A DNA stretch of 64,000 bases from JBGTBD01 sp041749475 (GTDB lineage Bacteria > Pseudomonadota > Alphaproteobacteria > Rickettsiales > UBA998), in contig JBGTBD010000019.1 in NCBI GenBank assembly GCA_041749475.1, positions 18,686-82,685 on the forward strand, given 5' to 3'. Below the pieces are notes generated by a model. It did no database searches, was not told the origin of the DNA, and was given only the letters and a program-made list of their open reading frames with translations. Within the stretch, counting starts at the first letter, position 1. The number at the start of each line of letters is the position of its first letter. Position numbers and translations under genes: made by a program. Positions 37,066-45,975 of the stretch are shown piece by piece.

Positions 37066-37629
37066 CTAAAACGCCCACGCCATGAAACACATCATTATTT
37101 TGTCCCTGACATTCAGAAGCTTCTTACGCACCTCGGAGAGCCGCCAAGAGATCGTACCCTCGGAACAGCCTAAAATCTTCCCCGCTTCCGCATGGCTTAA
37201 TCCCTCGCCATAGACTAGCAAGGCCGCCTGTTTCAATTTCTCCGGCAAACGGTGCACAGCTTGAAGCGCCTGCTTTTTCTGCAATATCTCTTCTTGTGAC
37301 GCATCGTCGGACGCGGCATCGAACCCGTCCGAGAACGCCGTCTCATGCTGCCATTTGCGCTTGTTACGGCGAAACTCATCATGCAGCGTATTGACCGTGA
37401 TGCGCATGAGCCATGTGCGGAACCCGGCATCCCCCCGGAAGCTGAAAATCGCCTTTCCGAGCCGGGTGAATACTTCCTGTGCCACATCTTCCGCATCCTC
37501 CCGCACCCCCGTATAACGATAACACAGACGGTATACGGGAGCATAATGACGCTCGATCAACCGCTGCAACGCAATGGCCTCACCCCCCTGCGCCCGTGCC
37601 GCCAATTGTGCGTCTGAATCCTGCGTCAT
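37066..37629 (-). CDS. ECF subfamily RNA polymerase sigma factor
   Basis: A 187-residue sigma-70 relative with only regions 2 and 4. Region 2 has RLIERHYAPVYRLCYRYTGVREDAEDVAQEVF and FRTWLMRITVNTLHDEFRR in sequence; region 4 carries the helix-turn-helix LSHAEAGKILGCSEGTISWRLS. The linker is acidic. It starts the two-gene operon with the VWA protein. The regulon cannot be told; no GAACTT-type autoregulatory site was evident upstream. Confidence 0.94.
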   Translation of the reverse strand: MTQDSDAQLAARAQGGEAIALQRLIERHYAPVYRLCYRYTGVREDAEDVAQEVFTRLGKAIFSFRGDAGFRTWLMRITVNTLHDEFRRNKRKWQHETAFSDGFDAASDDASQEEILQKKQALQAVHRLPEKLKQAALLVYGEGLSHAEAGKILGCSEGTISWRLSEVRKKLLNVRDKIMMCFMAWAF

Positions 37630-37679
37630 AACCCCTTGCTACACCATTAGACGTAGCATACTCGGAAATCCTTGGAAAA

Positions 37680-38090
37680 TTATTCTGCTGTCGCGAGGGT
37701 GGTGATACGCGGCGTGCCTTCCAGCGTCCGCTGCACAGGGCATTTCCCTGCGATCTCGATCAATTTCGTGCGCTGCTCCGCCGTCAACGCATCGCCTGTG
37801 ATGGTAATGGTTTTGGTGAAAACATCCTGCTTTCCGTCCTTATGATGTGTCAGCGAAACGTCTACGTTCTCCACCGGCCATTGCTTCTGCAACGCATACC
37901 ACCGCACTGTCATCGCCGTGCATTCTCCCAGCGCAGCAAGCAGATAATCATAGGGCGCAGGCGCTAATCCCGCACCGCCGGAAGCCACAGGCTCATCTCC
38001 CTGTAGAGCGAATCCTGATACATCCATATCCACCGCGTAAGGACTTTTACCATTCTCAACAATACGCGCATGCTTCATCTCATCGGACAT
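37680..38090 (-). CDS. OsmC family protein
   Basis: A 136-residue OsmC/Ohr-fold protein. The two redox cysteines are in ALGECTAMTVRWYA and AGKCPVQRTLEG, the positions used by thiol peroxidases of this family. The sequence is closer to the YhfA/general OsmC branch than to classic Ohr, so organic hydroperoxide reduction is likely but not certain. The start may be the ATG at 38090 or 12 bases later. Lies 89 bases downstream of pirin on the same strand, separated by two hairpins. Confidence 0.87.
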   Translation of the reverse strand: MSDEMKHARIVENGKSPYAVDMDVSGFALQGDEPVASGGAGLAPAPYDYLLAALGECTAMTVRWYALQKQWPVENVDVSLTHHKDGKQDVFTKTITITGDALTAEQRTKLIEIAGKCPVQRTLEGTPRITTLATAE

Positions 38091-38114
38091 ATTCTTAAAC
38101 CCTCTCTATATGTT

Positions 38115-38171
38115 ACCCCGTCTTCATGACGGGGTCTGGTCGTGGCCGCATGCCGTCATGAAAACGGCATG
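38115..38171. terminator. Two adjacent hairpins between pirin and osmC
   Basis: ACCCCGTC/GACGGGGT (38115-38122 with 38128-38135, 5-base loop) and CATGCCGT/ACGGCATG (38149-38156 with 38164-38171, 7-base loop). Both share a GTCATGAA-like loop sequence in opposite orientation, so they may be diverged copies. They follow the pirin gene and precede osmC on the minus strand and may attenuate or end pirin transcripts. No T tract follows. Confidence 0.5.
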
Positions 38172-38179
38172 ACAACATA

Positions 38180-39073
38180 TTATAAAATCGTACCCGGTTT
38201 CGGCTCTTCCGGTAATGGAATAAATTCCACCTCATCCCCCGGCACTTTGCCGAACCGCCCTTGCCGCCAATCCTCTTTCGCCTGCACGATACGCTCTTCC
38301 GAACTGGAAACGAAATTCCACCAGATGAACCGTTTTTCCGAAAGCGGATCACCGCCCAGCATCATGATATGCGATTGCGTTTCCGCTTCAACGACGATGC
38401 GTTCCCCAGCCGCGAACACCGGCATGGTACGCGGTGCAATGCGTTTATCACCGACCCGGACAATACCCGACACAAGGAAGAACGCACGCTCGCGGTATTC
38501 ATTCGGCAATGCGATATTGCTACCCGCCGGCATCTTCGCTTCCACATAGAAGAGGGGGCTGTAAATCTTCACCGGCGTGTCATGCCCATAAGCTGCACCG
38601 GAAATCAATTTACACTGCACATCCTTCACCCCAAACTCCGGCAACGTATCCGCCGGATGATGATGGAATTCGGGCGCGACTTCCTCCACCTCTTTCGGCA
38701 GGGCGATCCAGCTTTGCAATCCGTGCATGGGATGCACGCGCGATTTCTCCTCTGCCCCAGTACGTTCCGAATGGGCGATACCCCGCCCCGCTGTCATCCA
38801 GTTCACCGCCCCGGGGGTGATGAATTGTTCGGAGCCGAGCGTATCCCTGTGCAATATCTCCCCTTGAAACAGATATGTCACCGTCGCCAACCCAATATGC
38901 GGATGCGGGCGCACGTCGATACCTTGACCCGTCTGAAATTCCGCCGGGCCCATCTCATCGAGAAAGATGAACGGCCCCACCATCCGCCGCGCGGCATACG
39001 GCAAAAGGCGACGCACATTGAACCCACCGAGATCCTTCTCCCGCGGTTCAATAATCAGGTCGATCACTTCCAT
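38180..39073 (-). CDS. Pirin family protein
   Basis: A 297-residue bicupin. The N-terminal cupin has the metal-binding pattern DVRPHPHIGLATVTYLFQGE and later MTAGRGIAHSER, and the Pirin_C domain follows (SPLFYVEAKMPAGS). Bacterial pirins such as YhhW act as quercetinase-like dioxygenases or redox-sensing proteins; which applies here is unknown. Divergent from the haloperoxidase-like gene (131 bases). Confidence 0.92.
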   Translation of the reverse strand: MEVIDLIIEPREKDLGGFNVRRLLPYAARRMVGPFIFLDEMGPAEFQTGQGIDVRPHPHIGLATVTYLFQGEILHRDTLGSEQFITPGAVNWMTAGRGIAHSERTGAEEKSRVHPMHGLQSWIALPKEVEEVAPEFHHHPADTLPEFGVKDVQCKLISGAAYGHDTPVKIYSPLFYVEAKMPAGSNIALPNEYRERAFFLVSGIVRVGDKRIAPRTMPVFAAGERIVVEAETQSHIMMLGGDPLSEKRFIWWNFVSSSEERIVQAKEDWRQGRFGKVPGDEVEFIPLPEEPKPGTIL

Positions 39074-39204
39074 GGAACGACCATAACACTATTTCATCTG
39101 AAGAAAACCATTTCTGAAAGACAAAGCAGATGGATACGCTATATTACCCCTTTCAAGTCCGATGCCACAGGGCATGAGCAACCATATGACCCAAGGAGGA
39201 ATAT

Positions 39205-40059
39205 ATGAGCAGATTCACCACCAAGGACGGCGTATCCATCTACTATAAGGATTGGGGCAAAGGCCAACCTGTCATCTTCAGCCACGGCTGGCCGCTGAGC
39301 GCCGACGCGTGGGAAGATCAGATGATGTTTTTAGCTTCTAAGGGCTATCGCTGCATCGCGCATGACCGTCGCGGTCATGGCCGTTCCGAACAGACGTGGG
39401 ACGGCAACGAGATGGACACCTACGCCGATGATCTCGCGCAGCTGATTGAGATGCTCGATTTGACGGATGTCATCCTTGTCGGCCACTCCACGGGCGGCGG
39501 CGAAGTCACCCGCTATATCGGTCGCCACGGCACGAAGCGCGTTGCCAAAGCGGTTCTCGTCGGCGCGGTTCCCCCATTAATGGTGAAGACGCCCGCCAAC
39601 CCCAAAGGCCAGCCCATCGAGAATTTCGATGGCTTACGCGCCAGCTTCACCGCCGACCGTTCGCAACTCTTCAAAGACCTCACCCAGCCATTCTATGGCG
39701 CGAACCGCAAAGGCGCGAAAATCAGTCAGGGCGTCTGCGATAGCTTCTGGATGATCGGCATGCAAGGCGGCATGAAAGCGGAATTCGACTGCATCAAGGC
39801 CTTCTCCGAAACCGACTTCACCGAGGACTTGAAGAAGTTCGACATCCCGACCCTTATCATCCACGGCGATGACGACCAGATCGTTCCCATCGACGCCAGC
39901 GCCAGCCGCACTGCAGAATTGGTCAAAGGCTCCATCCTCAAAATATACCCCGGCGGCGATCACGGCCTGCCGACCACGCAGAAAGACAGCATCAATAACG
40001 ACCTCCTCCAGTTCATCGAAGCCGGAGAATTATCCACACAAGAACGCAAAAGCGCGTAA
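39205..40059 (+). CDS. Alpha/beta hydrolase, cofactor-free haloperoxidase (perhydrolase) type
   Basis: A 284-residue hydrolase. Ser95 in GHSTGGGE is the nucleophile, with the acid in HGDDDQIVP and His in [21 protein letters not shown] and [12 protein letters not shown] are typical of bacterial non-haem chloroperoxidase/arylesterase proteins. They hydrolyse esters and make peracids in vitro; the true substrate is unknown. A strong AAGGAGGA signal lies 6-8 bases before the ATG, and a terminator follows, so it is a single-gene unit. Confidence 0.93.
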   Translation: MSRFTTKDGVSIYYKDWGKGQPVIFSHGWPLSADAWEDQMMFLASKGYRCIAHDRRGHGRSEQTWDGNEMDTYADDLAQLIEMLDLTDVILVGHSTGGGEVTRYIGRHGTKRVAKAVLVGAVPPLMVKTPANPKGQPIENFDGLRASFTADRSQLFKDLTQPFYGANRKGAKISQGVCDSFWMIGMQGGMKAEFDCIKAFSETDFTEDLKKFDIPTLIIHGDDDQIVPIDASASRTAELVKGSILKIYPGGDHGLPTTQKDSINNDLLQFIEAGELSTQERKSA

Positions 40060-40077
40060 TCCATTCCATGTATCATC

Positions 40078-40114
40078 AAAGCCGCCTTCTGCGTATGGAA
40101 GGCGGCTTTTTTTT
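40078..40114 (+). terminator. Rho-independent terminator after the haloperoxidase-like gene
   Basis: AAAGCCGCCTT (40078-40088) pairs perfectly with AAGGCGGCTTT (40099-40109) and the 3' arm runs into eight T residues. A textbook intrinsic terminator, 19 bases after the stop codon. Confidence 0.93.
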
Positions 40115-40275
40115 ATCGCGGGACGGTATAAATAAGAAGGCATCAGCACACCGAATCTAGGTTTTCTGATGGTCTATAAGGAATTTATGCTACGCGCGTG
40201 AGATTCGAACCATAATGAATTGTTTAAAATCAATGCATTGAGGTTTTATGAAGTCAAGTTGGTTCTGTGAAAGAA

Positions 40276-40512
40276 TTACCAGAAACGCTTCATAGCAATG
40301 GCTTTACCGGAACCGGACTTAAAATATTTTTCGAGCTCTCTTGCAATGGTTTCTGTTTCAACAGCAGTGTAAGATTTTAAGGTGATGGGCAGCTGCGCTT
40401 TAGTAGAATTTACTTCACCTTTATCATGAGATTGTTTGCGCCTTTTCAGATCGTTAGTTGACCCAACGTAAATATCACCATTGTTAAGTTCCAAGAAATA
40501 AACATACCACAT
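40276..40512 (-). CDS. Small GIY-YIG nuclease superfamily protein
   Basis: A 78-residue protein that is a bare GIY-YIG domain: WYVYFLELNNGDIYVGSTNDLKRR holds the GIY and YIG equivalents and the catalytic Arg, and ETIARELEKYFK holds the Glu. No DNA-binding add-on is present. One 60-base line counted is 32% GC and another 43%, lower than the neighbours. It lies just downstream of tRNA-Ser on the same strand, with an inverted repeat between. Many genomes carry copies of this protein in such places; function unproven, possibly mobile. Confidence 0.82.
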   Translation of the reverse strand: MWYVYFLELNNGDIYVGSTNDLKRRKQSHDKGEVNSTKAQLPITLKSYTAVETETIARELEKYFKSGSGKAIAMKRFW

Positions 40513-40527
40513 ATACCGCTCCGGTCT

Positions 40528-40623
40528 CCCTACGCCAAGGCTTCGGGAGACACTCCTAGCTCTAATCGACTTCGCGTGTCAGCCCTTAAATGGCCTGCCA
40601 CCCGAAGCTCGAAGAGCGTAGGG
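40528..40623. repeat. Long inverted repeat between GIY-YIG gene and tRNA-Ser
   Basis: Left arm 40528-40547 (CCCTACGC, then GGCTTCGGG) and right arm 40601-40623 (CCCGAAGCT, then GCGTAGGG) are inverted copies with unequal middles of 3-6 bases. The 53 bases between contain no ORF. The right arm touches the base before the tRNA-Ser CCA end. The repeat would be transcribed as a hairpin after tRNA-Ser, or mark the border of an inserted unit. Confidence 0.7.
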
Positions 40624-40713
40624 TGGCGGACAGGGAGGGATTCGAACCCTCGATGGAGTTGCCCCCATGCCAGTTTTCGAGACTGGTGCCTTCAACCACT
40701 CGGCCACCTGTCC
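40624..40713 (-). tRNA. tRNA-Ser (anticodon CGA)
   Basis: Minus strand, 90 nucleotides with a long variable arm. Acceptor GGACAGG pairs with CCTGTCC, the anticodon stem CCAGT/ACTGG closes loop CTCGAAA giving anticodon CGA, T loop is TTCGAAT, discriminator G, and CCA is encoded. It reads UCG serine codons. Confidence 0.96.
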
Positions 40714-40868
40714 GTTTTCGAAGGCGCTCTTGATAGCAGCGAAAGGGGAGTAGGGCAAGAGGGGTTCAGGGGGTCTTGTGTCGCCTGCGCCGAAATCGCT
40801 TCCCCTCGGAGGGCATCCATGCTAAAAGCTACAAACTCTTCAAAGGGTTAGATAGGCTCATAAAACCG

Positions 40869-40896
40869 TTGACAACAGGCCATTCTCGCATATAGT
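40869..40896 (+). promoter_or_regulatory. Sigma-70 promoter for rplU-rpmA
   Basis: TTGACA (40869-40874), 16-base spacer, TATAGT (40891-40896), about 80 bases before the rplU start. Near-consensus, as expected for ribosomal protein genes. The remaining gap from 40714 holds no gene that I can support. Confidence 0.8.
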
Positions 40897-40977
40897 AGCG
40901 CCCTTCTGTAAAACAAGGAGAGGTTGAGCGGTTGCGCCATGCGCAGAGCGAAAGCCACAACATAAGTAGGAAAAAAC

Positions 40978-41502
40978 ATGTACGCAATTATTCAGACCGG
41001 TGGCAAGCAATATACTGTGCAAAGCGGCGATGTGCTTAAAGTAGAGAAGCTCGACGCCGAAGCAGGTGACCTTATCGTACTGGACAAGGTGCTCGCCGTC
41101 CTCGATGGCGACAGCAGCAATATGGACGGCTCCAAGCTTTCCGCAGCGCGCGTTTCCGCGCATGTGCTGGAGCAGGGCCGCGGTGACAAGGTCATCATCT
41201 TCAAGAAAACCCGCCGCCATACCTATAAGCGTACCGGTGGTCACCGCCAGCATCTGACGACGCTGCGTATCGACCAGATTTCGCTGGACGGTAAAGTGGA
41301 AGCCAAAAAAGGCGCTTCCGAACCGCAACCGAAAAACAAATGGCGCGACGCGCAGGCAGGCACTTCCAAGAAAGCGGGCACGAAAGCCGCCGCCCCGAAG
41401 AAGACCGCCACCAAAGCCGCTAGCCCGAAAAAAGCAGCAACCCCCGCCAAGAAGCCCGCAGCCGCGAAAAAACCTGCCGCTTCCAAAGCGAAAAAAGACT
41501 AA
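40978..41502 (+). CDS. rplU: Ribosomal protein L21 with long Lys/Ala-rich C-terminal tail
   Basis: 50S protein L21. Residues 1 to about 103 match L21 (MYAIIQTGGKQYTVQ, FKKTRRHTYKRTGGHRQHLT), the normal full length in E. coli. About 70 more residues follow, basic and low-complexity, built from KK(A/T)xTKAA and AAKKPAA units like histone H1 or AlgP tails. The tail is in frame with no break, ends at a normal stop, and is followed 31 bases on by rpmA. Confidence 0.95.
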   Translation: MYAIIQTGGKQYTVQSGDVLKVEKLDAEAGDLIVLDKVLAVLDGDSSNMDGSKLSAARVSAHVLEQGRGDKVIIFKKTRRHTYKRTGGHRQHLTTLRIDQISLDGKVEAKKGASEPQPKNKWRDAQAGTSKKAGTKAAAPKKTATKAASPKKAATPAKKPAAAKKPAASKAKKD

Positions 41503-41533
41503 TATAGAATAGAATTCAGGACGGAGAAGTCAG

Positions 41534-41794
41534 ATGGCACATAAGAAAGCAGGTGGTAGTTCACGCAACGGTCGCGATTCAGCGGGCCGCCGCCTTGGCG
41601 TTAAGAAATACGGCAATCAGGCTGTCGTTCCTGGGAACATCATCGTCCGTCAGCGCGGCACGCAGTACCATCCCGGTGAGAATGTCGGCATGGGTAAAGA
41701 CCACACGATCTTCGCAATGGTCGAAGGCGTGGTCGAGTTCCGCAAACGCAAAGACGATCGCCAATACATCTCTGTTCGCCCGGCAATGGCGTAA
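41534..41794 (+). CDS. rpmA: Ribosomal protein L27
   Basis: 50S protein L27, 86 residues, starting [20 protein letters not shown] with the flexible N-terminal tail that reaches the peptidyl transferase centre. [13 protein letters not shown] segment ([21 protein letters not shown]) is conserved. GGAG upstream of the ATG. Second gene of the rplU-rpmA unit and followed by an intrinsic terminator. Confidence 0.97.
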   Translation: MAHKKAGGSSRNGRDSAGRRLGVKKYGNQAVVPGNIIVRQRGTQYHPGENVGMGKDHTIFAMVEGVVEFRKRKDDRQYISVRPAMA

Positions 41795-41816
41795 CAGTTA
41801 GTATTATAGGATAACG

Positions 41817-41843
41817 AAAAGGGCGGTTATCCGCCCTTTTTTT
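41817..41843 (+). terminator. Rho-independent terminator after rpmA
   Basis: AAAAGGGCGG (41817-41826) pairs with CCGCCCTTTT (41831-41840) across a TTAT loop and runs into more T residues. It closes the rplU-rpmA transcript before obgE. Confidence 0.92.
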
Positions 41844-41862
41844 ATGGGATTTTTCACTGTAG

Positions 41863-42939
<1,077 letters not shown>

Positions 42940-42940
42940 T

Positions 42941-44056
42941 ATGCTGCAACCCTTCGCACATGCCCGCACTATTGTCCTGAAGATCGGCTCCTCGCTCGTC
43001 GCCGATGCGGAAGGCACGGGGCTCCGCACCGCATGGATGGAGAGCGTCGCTGAGGATGTTGCAGCATTATATGCACAAAACAAGCGCATCATCCTCGTCT
43101 CCTCAGGCGCAGTGGCGTTGGGTCGCAAGGCGCTTGGCTTCGGTACGCGCGCCTTGAAACTGGAAGAGAAACAGGCGGCTGCCGCCGTCGGCCAGCCCCT
43201 GTTGATCGACGCATGGCGGCATGCGTTTGCTGCGCACAAAAAACCTGTTGCCCAATTATTGCTGACCATCGACGATAGCGAACACCGCCGTCGTTATTTG
43301 AACGCACGCGCAACACTGGAGACTTTGCTTGCCGGTAACGTCCTACCTATCATCAACGAGAACGACACGGTCGCCACCGCCGAACTCCGTGTCGGCGATA
43401 ATGACCGCCTCGGCGCCCGCGTTGCGCAGATGGCAGGCGCTGACCTGCTTGTCTTATTATCGGACGTGGACGGCCTATATACTAAAAATCCCGTCGAACA
43501 TCCCGACGCCGAGCATATCAACGAAGTGAAACTGATCGATGACAGTATCCGCAGCATGGCAGGGGGGGCGCGTACTGTGCTCAGCAATGGCGGCATGGCG
43601 ACCAAGGTGCAGGCGGCGGAAATCGCGACTTACGCCGGATGTCATACGATGATCGCCAAAGGCACGGAGCATCATCCCATTCGGGCATTGGATGAGGACG
43701 CAAAATACACTCTGTTCCACGCGACAACCACACCCCAGAACGCCCGCAAACGCTGGATAGCCGGAAGCCTCGCGCCGCAGGGCGAAGTCACCGTCGATGC
43801 CGGGGCCGAGAAAGCATTACTGGCCGGCAATAGTTTGCTCCCCGTCGGTGTGATCCAGCTGAGTGGAAGTTTCGAGCGCGGTGACGCGGTACAGGTGAAA
43901 AACACGGACGGTAAACTGCTGGCCACGGGCCTCTCCGCCTGGTCATCCGCCGAAGCGATGGGTATCATCGGTCGCAACACCAAAGACATCGAGACGATTT
44001 TAGGCTATAAAGGACGCAGCGAATTGATTCACCGTGACGATCTGGTGATGGCATAA
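42941..44056 (+). CDS. proB: ProB, glutamate 5-kinase
   Basis: First proline enzyme, phosphorylating glutamate; 371 residues. The amino acid kinase domain has VLKIGSSLVAD, LVSSGAVALGRKAL, INENDTVAT and DVDGLYTKNP; a C-terminal PUA domain (about 280-371) is present as in the full-length feedback-inhibited enzyme. Start at ATG 42941, immediately after the obgE stop; the next gene in the pathway, proA, follows after a small repeat. Confidence 0.97.
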   Translation: MLQPFAHARTIVLKIGSSLVADAEGTGLRTAWMESVAEDVAALYAQNKRIILVSSGAVALGRKALGFGTRALKLEEKQAAAAVGQPLLIDAWRHAFAAHKKPVAQLLLTIDDSEHRRRYLNARATLETLLAGNVLPIINENDTVATAELRVGDNDRLGARVAQMAGADLLVLLSDVDGLYTKNPVEHPDAEHINEVKLIDDSIRSMAGGARTVLSNGGMATKVQAAEIATYAGCHTMIAKGTEHHPIRALDEDAKYTLFHATTTPQNARKRWIAGSLAPQGEVTVDAGAEKALLAGNSLLPVGVIQLSGSFERGDAVQVKNTDGKLLATGLSAWSSAEAMGIIGRNTKDIETILGYKGRSELIHRDDLVMA

Positions 44057-44065
44057 CTTCTTATC

Positions 44066-44114
44066 GTCATTCCAGCGAACGCTGGAATCCAGAGAGGGCT
44101 ATCGCAGGAATGAC
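44066..44114. repeat. Degenerate palindromic repeat between proB and proA
   Basis: The left arm GTCATTCCAGCG continues as an inner hairpin (TTCCAGCG/CGCTGGAA) followed by TCCAG; the right end keeps only AGGAATGAC. It appears to be a shortened copy of the same general element seen at 8450-8526. It lies within what is otherwise an operon and would be transcribed as a hairpin between proB and proA. Confidence 0.65.
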
Positions 44115-44140
44115 AGGTAGGATAATAAAGGCGAAAGAAT

Positions 44141-45424
44141 ATGGGCATGACCGCACAGAAAGAAACAAGCTTGCAGGAAACGATGGAGCAGGTAGGCCAT
44201 GCCGCCCGTGACGCCTATCTGCAACTTAGCAACGCCACATCCGATCAAAAAGTGAAAGCCTTGCAGGAAGCTGCGAAACATTTGCGCGCTAACGCGTCCA
44301 CCATCCTCACCGCCAATGCCAAGGACATGGAAGCCGCCACCGCAAAAGGCCTGACTTCTGCACTCCTCGACCGCCTAAAACTGGACGAAAAACGCGTTGA
44401 AAGCATGGCGCAAGGGTTGGAAGATATCGCACGTTTACCCGACCCCGTGGGCAAGAAAATCGCCGCATGGGATCGTCCTAACGGACTCAACATCTCCCGC
44501 GTCACCGTGCCCCTCGGCGTTATCGGCATCATCTACGAATCCCGTCCGAACGTGACGGCGGATGCAGGTGGGCTATGTCTCAAATCCGGCAACGCCGCCA
44601 TCCTGCGCGGCGGCTCGGAAAGCGTCAACTCCACCCGCGCCATCGCCGCATCGCTCCATGCTGGGTTGAAAGCGGCTGGCCTGACCGAGACCGCCATCCA
44701 ACTCGTTCCCACCACCGACCGCGAAGCCGTCGGCATTATGCTGAAGATGGTCGGCCTCATCGACGTCATCGTCCCCCGTGGCGGTGTATCTCTCACCAAG
44801 CGCGTCGCAGAGGAAAGCCGTATCCCCACCATTTTGCATCTCGACGGCAATTGTCATACCTATCTCCATGCCAGGGCCGATTCCAAGAAAGCCATCGAAG
44901 TAACGCTGAACGCCAAGATGCGCCGCACCGGCGTCTGCGGCGCAACGGAATCCATCCTCGTCGATGCATCGGTTGTAAACACCATCTGGCCCGAAGTCGC
45001 CAAGGCATTGCTGGAAGCCGGTTGCGAGATTCGTGGGGACGCAGCCACGCGCGCTGCCGACAGCCGCATCATCGCCGCAACAGATGCCGACTGGGGTACG
45101 GAATATCTCGACAAGATCGTCTCCGCCAAGGTGGTGAACACGGTCGAAGAAGCCATCACCCATATCAACCGCTATGGCTCGCACCACACCGACGCTGTTA
45201 TCACCGAGGACGCCTCCGCCGCCGCGACATTCCTAAAAGGCGTCGATAGCGCCATCGTCGTCCACAACGCCTCCACCCAGTTCGCCGACGGCGGTGAATT
45301 CGGCATGGGTGCGGAGATCGGCATCTCCACCGGTCGCCTCCACGCCCGTGGCCCCGTCGGCGCAGACCAACTCGTCACCTATAAATATGTGGTTGAAGGT
45401 AATGGGCAAACGAGGCCAGTGTGA
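44141..45424 (+). CDS. proA: ProA, gamma-glutamyl phosphate reductase
   Basis: NADPH-dependent reductase of 427 residues making glutamate semialdehyde. Catalytic Cys is in RRTGVCGATESILVD; VTVPLGVIGIIYESRPNVTADA and FADGGEFGMGAEIGIST are signature segments. It has a normal length. The stop overlaps the next gene in a GTGA arrangement. Confidence 0.97.
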   Translation: MGMTAQKETSLQETMEQVGHAARDAYLQLSNATSDQKVKALQEAAKHLRANASTILTANAKDMEAATAKGLTSALLDRLKLDEKRVESMAQGLEDIARLPDPVGKKIAAWDRPNGLNISRVTVPLGVIGIIYESRPNVTADAGGLCLKSGNAAILRGGSESVNSTRAIAASLHAGLKAAGLTETAIQLVPTTDREAVGIMLKMVGLIDVIVPRGGVSLTKRVAEESRIPTILHLDGNCHTYLHARADSKKAIEVTLNAKMRRTGVCGATESILVDASVVNTIWPEVAKALLEAGCEIRGDAATRAADSRIIAATDADWGTEYLDKIVSAKVVNTVEEAITHINRYGSHHTDAVITEDASAAATFLKGVDSAIVVHNASTQFADGGEFGMGAEIGISTGRLHARGPVGADQLVTYKYVVEGNGQTRPV

Positions 45425-45975
45425 TAAGGCTTTGGAGATATCAAACACGTTTGCCGCAAGGGGGTGTTCTCACTGCGGTATCAGAGCAGAGCTTAAAGGA
45501 ATATGATTATATTATTGCCCGTCCACGCTGGATGATGCTGATTTCATTCGTTTGTCTATTCTACACAGTGCTTTTTGCATGGCTTGCCCGTAACCAACCC
45601 GATATGTATGTGAGTATGGCGGAGTATGGGTTAGCTCTCATGTCTTGCGTCCTGTGCTTTTGGACGGCACTTGATATGGTGCTGCCGACCCGATGGAGAT
45701 TTAGAGTTGCCATTGGTCACAAGGGCATCCTTATTCGCCCGTACTGGTATGCCTCGCAACTGGTGTTGTTCCCCTGGTCAGAAGTCAGGGACTTTAAAAA
45801 AATGGGGTATGGAGAAACGTATATGTATGCAACAGGGAATGCTCAGTTCATCAGTTTCTGCTTTCGACAAGGTATATGGAATATGTGGACGATATATGGA
45901 GTTTCTGGAAAGAAATTAACCCGACTGGCTGAACACTATCTGCCGCCGGATGATAGATATTTTGTACGCTCATGA
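45421..45975 (+). CDS. Unknown membrane protein between proA and nadD
   Basis: A 184-residue protein starting at GTG 45421, overlapping the proA stop by four bases; its own stop overlaps the nadD start by four. Hydrophobic segments at about 36-56 and 65-87 form a two-helix hairpin, followed by a soluble part (RVAIGHKGILIRPYWY...LVLFPWSEVRDFKKM) that looks like a bacterial PH-type fold. One counted line is 38% GC, lower than its neighbours. No family is recognised with confidence. Confidence 0.65.
   Translation: MIRLWRYQTRLPQGGVLTAVSEQSLKEYDYIIARPRWMMLISFVCLFYTVLFAWLARNQPDMYVSMAEYGLALMSCVLCFWTALDMVLPTRWRFRVAIGHKGILIRPYWYASQLVLFPWSEVRDFKKMGYGETYMYATGNAQFISFCFRQGIWNMWTIYGVSGKKLTRLAEHYLPPDDRYFVRS

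Noticed and set aside
40030..40038. TTATCCACA, a perfect DnaA box
   Set aside because: It is a single copy inside a coding region with no AT-rich zone or dnaA/dnaN genes, so it is not an origin.
40200..40215. GATTCGAACC, like a tRNA T-arm, near the GIY-YIG gene
   Set aside because: The bases on either side do not form a T stem or acceptor stem, so it is not a tRNA or a clear tRNA fragment.
41290..41502. L21 tail as a frameshift or fusion with another gene
   Set aside because: The tail is in frame from an intact L21, has consistent codon use and a normal stop; no separate start or domain is present.
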